From assembly GCA_040755755.1 (NCBI GenBank), contig JBFLZW010000042.1, positions 1 through 64,000 of the forward strand: 64,000 bases of DNA, written 5' to 3'. Source of the DNA: a bacterium. Lineage in GTDB: Bacteria > SZUA-182 > DTGQ01. Below are positions 16,620 through 24,179 of this stretch, piece by piece; the stretch's first letter is position 1, and each line of letters starts with the position of its first letter. A program made the translations under genes and the position numbers. The notes below the pieces were generated by a model. That model searched no databases. It saw nothing but the letters and a program-made list of their open reading frames with translations, and was not told the origin of the DNA.

Positions 16620-17470
16620 TGGGTAATGCCCTTTAAATAGACCATGGTCCTGAGCCGGACATCCTCTCCATCGGGAGTGGATACACCCAGAACCAGACTG
16701 AAACCAGACCTGCCGCTGCCTGATTCCGTTCGGCTGACCTCAAAAGCGGTTACCCGCTCAAGAAGAACCACGGGCTGCCCGCCCCCTCCATATCTTTCCA
16801 CCAGGCTGCTATTGGGATCAAGGTAATAAACCCAGTACTCGACGGGGTCCTCGTTTATCTGGCCATCTTCATCATCATCCCGGTAATCTCCCTCATCAAT
16901 CGACCCATCACCGTCATCGTCCTTGCCGGCTATGCCTGGATAGCCGTCATCGTTGATATCTGAAGGGGGATCCTCATCGATAAAGCCATCTCCATTATTG
17001 TCCACTCCATCCATACAATCCTCATTCACCTGCCACCACCAGAAAAAGTAAAACCCGTCCTCATCATCGTCATTGGCAGTGCTCTCGTCAACGCTGCCGT
17101 CGGCATCGTCATCAACGCCCAAAATCCCCGCTGCCCCGTCGGCAGTGATATCCGCACCCTGATCCTCGTCGACCAGCCCATCTCCATCAGTGTCAATCAT
17201 GGCCGAGAAAGCCAATACCTCCGGAGGATGGTTGGGGTCCGCACCCCGGAAAGGAAGCAGGAGCCGGTTTGAGGCTCTGGCCCGGCTTGTGATGTGATCC
17301 AGAGCCCAGCATGCACTGTGTATCGCTTCACTCTGGTGCCGGCTGTAATCCCATGCCTCCAGGGCTGTCATCAGAACGCGGGAAGTTACTCCGGCCAGAA
17401 TCGAGATAATGCTCATGGCCATGAGCAATTCCAGCAAGGTCAACCCTGAGTTATCCTTTCCCCTGTGCAT
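16616..17470 (-). CDS. PilW-type minor pilin with Asp-rich calcium-binding repeats
   Basis: This 284-residue protein has a type IV prepilin N-terminus (SGLTLLELLMAMSIISILAG, with Glu at position +5 of the mature helix). Residues about 95-210 carry repeated DxDxDG-type loops: DTDGDGLVDED, DDDADGSVDES, DNNGDGFIDED, DDDGDGSIDEG and DDDEDGQINED. These resemble thrombospondin type 3, dockerin or EF-hand-like Ca2+ sites. The C-terminus returns to pilin-like beta strands. It is probably a minor pilin in the tip complex, with calcium-dependent folding inferred from the repeats. Confidence 0.8.
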   Translation of the reverse strand: MHRGKDNSGLTLLELLMAMSIISILAGVTSRVLMTALEAWDYSRHQSEAIHSACWALDHITSRARASNRLLLPFRGADPNHPPEVLAFSAMIDTDGDGLVDEDQGADITADGAAGILGVDDDADGSVDESTANDDDEDGFYFFWWWQVNEDCMDGVDNNGDGFIDEDPPSDINDDGYPGIAGKDDDGDGSIDEGDYRDDDEDGQINEDPVEYWVYYLDPNSSLVERYGGGGQPVVLLERVTAFEVSRTESGSGRSGFSLVLGVSTPDGEDVRLRTMVYLKGITH

Positions 17471-17489
17471 GGTCCTTAGTATCCAGCCC

Positions 17490-17864
17490 CTAGAGCATCC
17501 TGAACCGCAAGGTCTCCAGCCTTACGTCTCCAACCTGGAGGGAGATATACTTCAAATCCGGATCCGGATTGGAGTCCCCGTCTCCATCGTGGAGAGAGAC
17601 CGTCACCTGCCAGGTAATACTCACTCCCAGAATCTGGGTACCACTGGCACTGGCCATGAGATCGAAGTCCTGGGCCAGAATCTCCTCCATCTTGGCCTGA
17701 GCAAGGCAGCAATTCTGAGCTGCCGACTTGCCATCGAAACCGATTTTCAGGCTCCCGGAAAGGTTCTGGGCTATGGGGACCATAGCCAGAGACACAATGG
17801 CCATGGCCAGAACCACCTCCAGGAGTGAAAAACCCTGTTCCCGACAGGGACATTGGCTGCTCAT
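17490..17864 (-). CDS. PilV/GspI-type minor pilin
   Basis: This 124-residue prepilin has the class III leader and helix QGFSLLEVVLAMAIVSLAMV. Cleavage before Phe and the conserved Glu at +5 are expected. The two Cys in AQNCCLAQAKMEEIL are unusual for the helix end. The short C-terminal beta domain resembles GspI/PilV. It sits between the FimT/GspH-type and PilW-type genes, the usual minor pilin order. The ribosome-binding site is weak. Confidence 0.75.
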   Translation of the reverse strand: MSSQCPCREQGFSLLEVVLAMAIVSLAMVPIAQNLSGSLKIGFDGKSAAQNCCLAQAKMEEILAQDFDLMASASGTQILGVSITWQVTVSLHDGDGDSNPDPDLKYISLQVGDVRLETLRFRML

Positions 17865-17881
17865 ATACTCATAATGCCTGG

Positions 17882-18403
17882 CTATTCAAAAGTTAACCTG
17901 CCAATCTGGCTGACGGTAATGGCATGGGAGGAACCGGCTCCGGCCAGGGTGATTCGTCCCTGGCTGTTTGGCTCTCCCAGAGAGTTAAACTCTACCCAAT
18001 GGTTTCCACCAAAGTCAGCCTCTGTCAGCCGCATATCGCCCGAAGGCTCTCCCTGATCTACCGCGATCAGGTAGAATTTTTTCGTTACCGGGTTTCTGAG
18101 CACGTTATTCGGATCAAGAATGGGCTGCCCGTAAGCATCATAACCAATGTTCCGGTAGCAGGTAACTTCCTGATGTCCCGCAGTCAGATCGAACGAGAGG
18201 CCAAAGGTGGCATTCCGGTTTACCGCCTGCTGCTGTACATACGCCAGGGCCATATATATCTCACGGGCTTTATTTTCCAATCCCATCTGGGATAGGGCTC
18301 CTGAGAAATGCGGCACTATCGCCGATAACAGAATAGCCAGAATGGACAATACCCACAGCAGTTCCAAAAGGGTAAAGCCATATGGATCCGATTTATGCAT
18401 CAT
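17882..18403 (-). CDS. FimT/GspH-type minor pilin
   Basis: This minor prepilin has about 173 residues, with YGFTLLELLWVLSILAILLSAIV as leader and helix. The GspH-like pattern follows: a long helix with AREIYMALAYVQQQAVNRN, then strands. The start is taken at ATG 18403 behind GAAGGA. A TTG at 18433 overlapping the major pilin stop is possible and would add ten residues. It would prime pilus assembly with the other minor pilins. Confidence 0.78.
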   Translation of the reverse strand: MMHKSDPYGFTLLELLWVLSILAILLSAIVPHFSGALSQMGLENKAREIYMALAYVQQQAVNRNATFGLSFDLTAGHQEVTCYRNIGYDAYGQPILDPNNVLRNPVTKKFYLIAVDQGEPSGDMRLTEADFGGNHWVEFNSLGEPNSQGRITLAGAGSSHAITVSQIGRLTFE

Positions 18404-18429
18404 CAGATCGGTACATCCTTCAGGCACTC

Positions 18430-18945
18430 TCAATACTGGTCATAATCGGGATGATTGGCAATAAATTCACCGGTCTGGGCTACATACTTCCAGCCGGGAC
18501 CATCAGCGGCCGCAGTTGCCGTCACTGTGCCGATGGTTGCGGTATCCTTATCAATCAGAACCTGATCAGCCTTGGTCGGATCCTGGGGAAAGGGATTTTG
18601 GGGAAATCCCTGCTTGAGATAGGGGCCATATTTATAGGTGCTGTCCTTAGTCGCGCTTACGTTTCCATTTTGATCCGTGTACTGCGTCAGGGTGGTCACA
18701 AAGTTATTGGGATCAGGATACTTGCCGCTATGCTGGACCTGGTAGAGCTCCAATGCTCCCCGGATAGTGTTCAGGTTGGATTTTAAGGCGGATATCTTGG
18801 CGTCATCACTTGAAGATGAAAATTGAGGGATAACCACGGCTGCCAGAATACCCAGAATAATGACTACCATCAACAGCTCGATCAAAGTAAAGCCATCATC
18901 GCTTCGCCAGAATCTGTTCCCTGAAGGCTTATCCTTCCTCATCAT
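18430..18945 (-). CDS. pilA: Major pilin-like protein (PilA/GspG type)
   Basis: This 171-residue prepilin has DGFTLIELLMVVIILGILAAVVIPQF, a textbook class III signal: cleavage between Gly and Phe, Glu at +5. The C-terminal part resembles GspG, including a YPDPNNFVTTL segment after the helix and GPYLKQGFPQNPF with DPTKADQ. This makes it the likely major subunit of this pilus or pseudopilus. A strong AAGGAGGA precedes an ATGATG start. A weak sigma-54-like match lies upstream. Confidence 0.83.
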   Translation of the reverse strand: MMRKDKPSGNRFWRSDDGFTLIELLMVVIILGILAAVVIPQFSSSSDDAKISALKSNLNTIRGALELYQVQHSGKYPDPNNFVTTLTQYTDQNGNVSATKDSTYKYGPYLKQGFPQNPFPQDPTKADQVLIDKDTATIGTVTATAAADGPGWKYVAQTGEFIANHPDYDQY

Positions 18946-18993
18946 TATATTCCTCCTTAGGTATAATTAGGTTCACCTTACTGATTCTCTATT

Positions 18994-19007
18994 GCTCCAC
19001 GTGGGCC
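18994..19007 (-). promoter_or_regulatory. Weak sigma-54-like promoter upstream of the pilin gene
   Basis: The minus strand reads AGGCCCACGTGGAGCA, with GG at 19007-19006 and GC at 18995-18994, exactly the GG-N10-GC spacing of sigma-54 promoters. The flanking bases match the consensus only partly. The predicted start would leave a leader of about 40 nt before the pilin ATG. In several delta-type bacteria pilA depends on sigma-54, so the match is noted, but it may be chance. Confidence 0.22.
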
Positions 19008-19062
19008 TACAACATTGTGTGACTTCTTTCAGCAACCAAGCAGGTAATTGATGCTCACCTCC

Positions 19063-20190
19063 TCAATGTGCGCCGCTCGACAGGCGAAAGATAGGAATGA
19101 TAATTGATAAGACAATAATTCCGACAATAATTCCCATAAAGATGATAATAATCGGTTCCAGGATCGCACAAAATGCCTCCATCCCTTTCCGGAATTCACG
19201 GGCATAATGCTCTCCGAGGCGAATGATGACCTGGTTCAGGCTGCCGGTTTCCTCTGCTGTCTGAATCATTTCCCTGACTGTTATGGGTAAAAATGACTGC
19301 TTTCGAAAGGGGGCGGAAAAACCCTTGCCCTTCTCCACGCTTTCGATCAGTTCTCTGATAAACTTCTGGTACAGGGTAGTGCGGACCAGGGACCTGGTGA
19401 TCAAAAGTCCCTCCAGGAGCGGCACTCCGGCGTTCATGAGAAACCCGAGAGTTGACAGGAAATGGGAAGTATAGAACTCGATCAGCATCCGGTTGATAAT
19501 CGGTATCCTCAGCCGCAGGCTCTCAAGAGAGGCCACCGCCTTTTGATTCTTCCACAGGGCACTGATCGCCAAAACAATCGCTGCCAGCCCAAGGACCAGG
19601 AGATACCAGTGCTCTTTCAGTGCATGGCTCAACCCCATAAGGAAGCGGGTACTCCAGGGCAGAAGGGCCTCCTTCCCCTCCAGGAATATGGCCAGCTTAG
19701 GGAAAACATAGGCAATGACGAAAAAAACAACCAGAACTGAAAAGGCTATCAGAACCAGAGGATAAGTCAGGGCCTTGCGGATGGCACTGATATACTCCTC
19801 TCTCTGCTGATAATAATCAGCCAGTTGTTTCATCATCTGTTTTAAAAAACCGCCGCTTTCTCCAGCCCTGATCATGCTGACAAAGAGCGGGGAAAAGACA
19901 TGCGGATATTTCGACAGGGAATCGGAAAAAAGCTGGCCTGATTCGATCTGTTCCAGGATTTTTTCGATAACCTCCTTGAAGTAGGGGTTCTGAACCTGCG
20001 GTGCCATGACTCCCAGCGCGCGGTTCAAGGGATTGCCCGTTTCCAGCATGAGCGACATCTGAGAAGTAAAGAGCATCAGCTCCTTGCCTTTCACTTTCTT
20101 CCCCCAGGAAAAATACGCAAGAAGGTCTTTGGGCTTTTCCTGGTTCTTGTCCTTGATTTTGAGCTTTGGCTGGGTGATACTTACCGCCAT
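19063..20190 (-). CDS. pilC: Type IV pilus platform protein PilC/GspF
   Basis: This 375-residue inner-membrane platform protein has two repeated GspF domains (about 35-160 and 240-365). Each carries the family pattern, for example FTSQMSLMLETGNPLNRAL and LSTLGFLMNAGVPLLEGLL, with three transmembrane helices near 165-190, 210-230 and 345-370. It connects the pilin pool with the PilB motor. It starts 2 bp after the pilB stop. A 117-bp gap separates it from the pilin gene, the largest internal gap of the operon. Confidence 0.92.
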   Translation of the reverse strand: MAVSITQPKLKIKDKNQEKPKDLLAYFSWGKKVKGKELMLFTSQMSLMLETGNPLNRALGVMAPQVQNPYFKEVIEKILEQIESGQLFSDSLSKYPHVFSPLFVSMIRAGESGGFLKQMMKQLADYYQQREEYISAIRKALTYPLVLIAFSVLVVFFVIAYVFPKLAIFLEGKEALLPWSTRFLMGLSHALKEHWYLLVLGLAAIVLAISALWKNQKAVASLESLRLRIPIINRMLIEFYTSHFLSTLGFLMNAGVPLLEGLLITRSLVRTTLYQKFIRELIESVEKGKGFSAPFRKQSFLPITVREMIQTAEETGSLNQVIIRLGEHYAREFRKGMEAFCAILEPIIIIFMGIIVGIIVLSIIIPIFRLSSGAH

Positions 20191-20192
20191 GA

Positions 20193-21908
20193 TTAATCTC
20201 CGATCAATACCGCCCGGTTAACCTCTTCTATGGTGCTGACTCCCTCTTTAACTTTTTTTAATCCTTCATCCTTCAGGGTTCTTTCGTTCTTTTTGGCCAT
20301 CATATCCCTGAACTGGTTAATTCCTGCCCCTTCGAGGATGAGACGCTGATAATCGGCATCGATTTCAAGAAGCTCATAGATGCCTATCCGTCCCTTGTAG
20401 CCGGAATCGTAACAGGCCGGACATCCTTCTCCCCTGGCCAGTTGCAGGCCCTTCTCATCTCCCCAGCCAAGGGATTGGAGAATATTTTTATGAGGATAAT
20501 ACAGAGTCCGGCATTCAGGGCAAACCCTGCGGATTAACCTCTGGGCCAGAACAGCGGTGAGGGATGAGGAAATCAGACATGATTCAATGCCCATATTGAT
20601 CAGCCGGGTAATGGCACCGGGGCTGTCGTTGGTATGGAGGGTCGATAAAACCAGATGCCCGGTCAGCGATGCCTGGATGGCAATTTCTGCCGTTTCCCGG
20701 TCTCTGATTTCCCCTACCATGATGATATCGGGGTCCTGGCGCAGGGTGTGCTTCAGAATGCGGGCAAAGGTCAGGTTAATGGCCTCATTGGTCTGGTTCT
20801 GGTTGATAATCTCCATGTGATATTCAACGGGGTCTTCTATAGTGATGATATTTTTCTCCATGGTGTTGAGAAAGTTGAGCCCGGAATAGAGGGTTGTGGT
20901 CTTGCCGCTGCCTGTCGGGCCGGTAACCAGAATCAGGCCGAAGGTGTTTTTGAGTACTTTCTTGAACCGGCTGAGTTGATCGGGATCAAAACCGAGCTTA
21001 TTGATATCCAGGATAGCCCTCTTTCTGTCCAGGATGCGAAGGACGACCTTCTCGCCGAGAATGCCCGGCAGCGAGGAGAAGCGAAGGTCGATCATTCTTC
21101 CGTCGGCCTTGATCTGGATGCGGCCATCCTGCGGCTGCCTGCGCTCGGCAATGTCCAGGTTGGCCATGATTTTCAGCCGGGAGATGACCGCTGGGAAGAG
21201 GTCTGCCCGCGGGGTCATAACCTGATACAGCACGCCGTCGATGCGGTAGCGCACCCGGAACTTGTTTCGCTCCGGCTCAAGGTGAATGTCACTGGCTCCA
21301 TCCTGGACCGCCTTGAGGATAATCATGTTAACCAGGTTGATAATCGGGCTGTCCTCGGCCTGGGCTGATATACTCTGATAATCCCTGTCCAGGGGGTTTT
21401 CCACGAGCTGGAGGTCAGCCTCTTCGAGATCAGCCAGAAAGTCATCCACCTGGACATTTTCCCGTTCCTGATAATACTCCTCGATGGCTGACAGGATATC
21501 GTCGGCCCGGCAAACCACAGGATTGATTTCACATCCTGTCATTCTGGCCAGAGTATCGAAAATGAAAATGGCCTGAGGATCAGCCGTGGCAACGGTAAGC
21601 GTGTTCCTGACCTTGAACATGGGAATAATCTGGTAAAGCCTGGCTTTGTCCTGGGGAACGATATGGACAATTTTCGGGTCCACCAGCCCCTTGCGCAGCC
21701 ATACATGGGGTATGCCCAGTTGCTCGCTGAGAACCGTATCCAGAGCTTCCTCGGAAATAAGTTTTTTTTCAAGGAGTATCCGGCCAAGCCTTTTGCCGGT
21801 TTCCTTTTGGATCTTCAGGGCGTCATCCAACTGGTCCTTACTGATCAGGCCGGAATCGACCAGACATTCACCCAGTTTTTTCCTTCGCAGCCCGTTGATT
21901 ACGGTCAT
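20193..21908 (-). CDS. pilB: Pilus extension ATPase PilB/GspE
   Basis: This 571-residue assembly ATPase has an N-terminal MshEN/T2SSE-N domain (about 1-150), which in relatives can bind c-di-GMP. The motor domain has GPTGSGKTTTLYSGL, Walker B DIIMVGEIRD and the His box TGHLVLSTLHTND. The zinc tetracysteine motif is complete: CPECR, then CPACYDSG about 35 residues later. It powers pilin polymerisation. The start overlaps the STAS gene stop by 4 bp, so the regulatory genes upstream are translationally linked. Confidence 0.94.
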   Translation of the reverse strand: MTVINGLRRKKLGECLVDSGLISKDQLDDALKIQKETGKRLGRILLEKKLISEEALDTVLSEQLGIPHVWLRKGLVDPKIVHIVPQDKARLYQIIPMFKVRNTLTVATADPQAIFIFDTLARMTGCEINPVVCRADDILSAIEEYYQERENVQVDDFLADLEEADLQLVENPLDRDYQSISAQAEDSPIINLVNMIILKAVQDGASDIHLEPERNKFRVRYRIDGVLYQVMTPRADLFPAVISRLKIMANLDIAERRQPQDGRIQIKADGRMIDLRFSSLPGILGEKVVLRILDRKRAILDINKLGFDPDQLSRFKKVLKNTFGLILVTGPTGSGKTTTLYSGLNFLNTMEKNIITIEDPVEYHMEIINQNQTNEAINLTFARILKHTLRQDPDIIMVGEIRDRETAEIAIQASLTGHLVLSTLHTNDSPGAITRLINMGIESCLISSSLTAVLAQRLIRRVCPECRTLYYPHKNILQSLGWGDEKGLQLARGEGCPACYDSGYKGRIGIYELLEIDADYQRLILEGAGINQFRDMMAKKNERTLKDEGLKKVKEGVSTIEEVNRAVLIGD

Positions 21909-22240
21909 AGGAAACTCCGGTAAGCTTTTTCCTGGTCCGAAAAGATTTCAAAAGCATTGGTCATCCGGGTAGCCAGAAAAATATCCATAATCAGGGGATT
22001 GGCGTTAACCAGTTTTAAGCTGCCGTTCACTTTCCGAAATTTCATGAGGGCATCCCATAAGAGCTCCAAGCCTGCACTGTCAATGAGAGTGACCTCTTTA
22101 AGATCAACAAGGATGCGAAGATCGCCGGCATTGAGGCATTGCTCCAGCCTCTCCTTCAGGATGCCTGCATGCTCCTCGATTATCGGGCCGACCAGAGCCA
22201 GAATGGAAACCAGGCCCAATTTGGTTTCTTTAATCTTCAT
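21905..22240 (-). CDS. STAS-domain protein (anti-sigma factor antagonist-like)
   Basis: This 111-residue single STAS domain has the usual phosphorylatable-Ser loop: ILVDLKEVTLIDSAGLELLWDAL is seen in two parts, with Ser in LIDSAGLE. Such proteins act in partner-switching by binding anti-sigma-type kinases. No partner kinase of the RsbW type is in the window. The start is ATG 22240 behind GGAGGAG; the frame continues upstream to 22441, but that part lies inside the HD-GYP gene and lacks a STAS-like sequence. It overlaps HD-GYP by 11 bp and pilB by 4 bp. Confidence 0.8.
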   Translation of the reverse strand: MKIKETKLGLVSILALVGPIIEEHAGILKERLEQCLNAGDLRILVDLKEVTLIDSAGLELLWDALMKFRKVNGSLKLVNANPLIMDIFLATRMTNAFEIFSDQEKAYRSFL

Positions 22241-23786
22241 CCTGAATCTCCTCCGGCTTACTCTCCAGCTTGAGCAACTGCTCCTGCCTGGATTCAGCCA
22301 ATTCCAGAAATGCCTGAACAATATCAGGGTCCAATTGGGTTCCGGCGACTCTCCTGATTTCGTCCACAGCCTCCTGATGAGAGCGCCCATGCCGGTAGGC
22401 ACGATTGCTGGTGATGGCATCATAGGTGTCACCGACAGCAATAATGCGGGCGTTTAAGGGAATCTCCTTCCCCTTCAGACCCAGTGGATATCCCTTGCCA
22501 TCATACCGTTCCTGGTGAAACCGCACCCCGTCCAGTGATGACTGAAACCCCTGAATAGGCTTGAGGATAATATAGCCGCGTTCCGGGTGCTTCTTGATCT
22601 CCGCATACTCCTCATTGGTCAGACTGTCCGGCTTGGTCAGAATATTCTCCGGAATGCCGATCTTGCCGATATCGTGCAAGATCGAAGCCCAATCCAGGCT
22701 TTCCCTGGCACTGTGAGGCAGATTCATATGATCGGCAATCAGCATTGAAATCCGGTTGACACGTTCCGAGTGACCACGGGTATACATATCCTTGGCCTCT
22801 ATGGCCGAGACAAGGCACTTGACCACGGTAACCAGAAAGGTCTTCAGGTTGTGGTAAAGCTCGGTATTACTGAGCAGAATGGAAATAACCTCGGCCATGG
22901 ACTGGAGCAGACGGACATCACCGGCAGTAAACATCTTCCAGCGGGGCTCATACTGAAAAAAAGCCCCAAGAACCCCCTGACGCTGGCTGTTCATACTGAT
23001 CGGAACGGTAATGAGACTCACCGGCGAGGGAAAATGCAGCCGTAATACTTCATGGGTGTGAGCCTGATTGCAGATGAGAAAATCATCATTGGCCAGGATG
23101 TTCAGTAAATCATTTCCTAACTGCTTAAGATGATCGAGCTTGCCATAGTCATTGTCCCAGCTTTCGAAGGACCCGCTTATGGCAAAGATTTGTTTTGCTG
23201 GAAGCGTGATAAAGCTATGATCGACCTCCAGGGTTTCACTGATCTTGTCAATGATTAACTGAACGCTCTTATCCGCTTCCTGAACCCCCCTCAGCCACTC
23301 TCCCACGCCATAGAACAGGTTAAGCTCTTCATAGCGGCTGGCCAATTCCTCCGAGAGGCTCATGATTTCAAGTTGCGTGCTGCACTCTTTGACAATGAGA
23401 TCGGCCAGGTCCTGATAGAACTTCAGGTCATTATCTATCGTCCATTGACCGCAGGATTGTGAGCCGGCTTCCTGATGCTCACCGATGAGCAAAGCTGCGA
23501 AAAAGGAATCCTCTTTCATGATCGGTACCCCGACCAGATACCGGCTCTGATCAATCGCCGCCTGCTGTATTTCTCCTCTCATCAGTCCACTTTGAATAAG
23601 ACTCCGGTACTTTTGACCCGTGAGCAGAGGGACCCTGGATTTTGGGCAGGACAGCACAATCTCTCCCTTTGAATCCCGCAGCTCGAGGCTTCGGTTCGGT
23701 GATTTCTGCCCGCGCTTGAGCAGATTGGATAGAGGACCAAGATCCAGCCGTGAAAATGTCTCTTCAGATAATTTGAGTTTTTCCAT
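22230..23786 (-). CDS. HD-GYP phosphodiesterase with GAF-like sensor
   Basis: This 518-residue protein has an N-terminal sensory region (1-140), a GAF-like domain (about 150-310) and an HD-GYP domain (about 320-515). Key motifs are GHSERV (339-344), HDIGKIGIPE (371-380), KHPERG, and RFHQERYDGKGYP (422-434) containing the GYP triad, then VGDTYDAITS. HD-GYP enzymes hydrolyse cyclic di-GMP. Its place between the response regulator and the pilus motor suggests it lowers c-di-GMP in response to the upstream kinase; this is inference. Confidence 0.9.
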   Translation of the reverse strand: MEKLKLSEETFSRLDLGPLSNLLKRGQKSPNRSLELRDSKGEIVLSCPKSRVPLLTGQKYRSLIQSGLMRGEIQQAAIDQSRYLVGVPIMKEDSFFAALLIGEHQEAGSQSCGQWTIDNDLKFYQDLADLIVKECSTQLEIMSLSEELASRYEELNLFYGVGEWLRGVQEADKSVQLIIDKISETLEVDHSFITLPAKQIFAISGSFESWDNDYGKLDHLKQLGNDLLNILANDDFLICNQAHTHEVLRLHFPSPVSLITVPISMNSQRQGVLGAFFQYEPRWKMFTAGDVRLLQSMAEVISILLSNTELYHNLKTFLVTVVKCLVSAIEAKDMYTRGHSERVNRISMLIADHMNLPHSARESLDWASILHDIGKIGIPENILTKPDSLTNEEYAEIKKHPERGYIILKPIQGFQSSLDGVRFHQERYDGKGYPLGLKGKEIPLNARIIAVGDTYDAITSNRAYRHGRSHQEAVDEIRRVAGTQLDPDIVQAFLELAESRQEQLLKLESKPEEIQDED

Positions 23787-23790
23787 AGTA

Positions 23791-24165
23791 TCAGCTGCAG
23801 TATTGGCCGATGATTTTCAGCAATTCCTTCGGACTGAAGGGTTTTTCAAGGAATACGGTTTTATCCATTGATTGGACCCAGTCGCGATCAGCTTTATCAA
23901 TGCTTGAGGTAATGACAATGGTGAGAAAGTCCCGCTCCTGCTTGAAGGGAATAGCCCGCAGGCACAGTTCCCTGCCGCCCAGCTTGGGCATATTGACATC
24001 GCTGATCACCACGTCAGGCTTCAGGGATTCAATCTTCTCGAGGGCCTCCAGCCCATTGGAGGCAGTAAATACCTCATAGCCGGCATTGATCAACTTCAGC
24101 TTTACAACCCGAATAACGTACGGTTCATCGTCAACAATCAGCACCTTCTTCTTTTCTGCTTCCAT
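23791..24165 (-). CDS. Single-domain response regulator
   Basis: This 124-residue receiver domain has no output domain. The acidic pair Asp12-Asp13 (VDDE), the phospho-acceptor Asp56 (VVISDVNMP), Thr/Ser in VITSS and the Lys of EKPF are all present. It is encoded between the membrane kinase and the HD-GYP protein in one operon (gaps 14 bp and 4 bp). It probably relays phosphate to or allosterically controls the HD-GYP protein or the pilus machinery. Confidence 0.9.
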   Translation of the reverse strand: MEAEKKKVLIVDDEPYVIRVVKLKLINAGYEVFTASNGLEALEKIESLKPDVVISDVNMPKLGGRELCLRAIPFKQERDFLTIVITSSIDKADRDWVQSMDKTVFLEKPFSPKELLKIIGQYCS

Positions 24166-24179
24166 TGGAAACTCCTTGC

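Noticed and set aside
18946-19062. tRNA or small RNA in the gap before the pilin gene
   Set aside because: No cloverleaf or T-loop consensus is visible; the gap holds only a ribosome-binding site and a weak promoter-like match.
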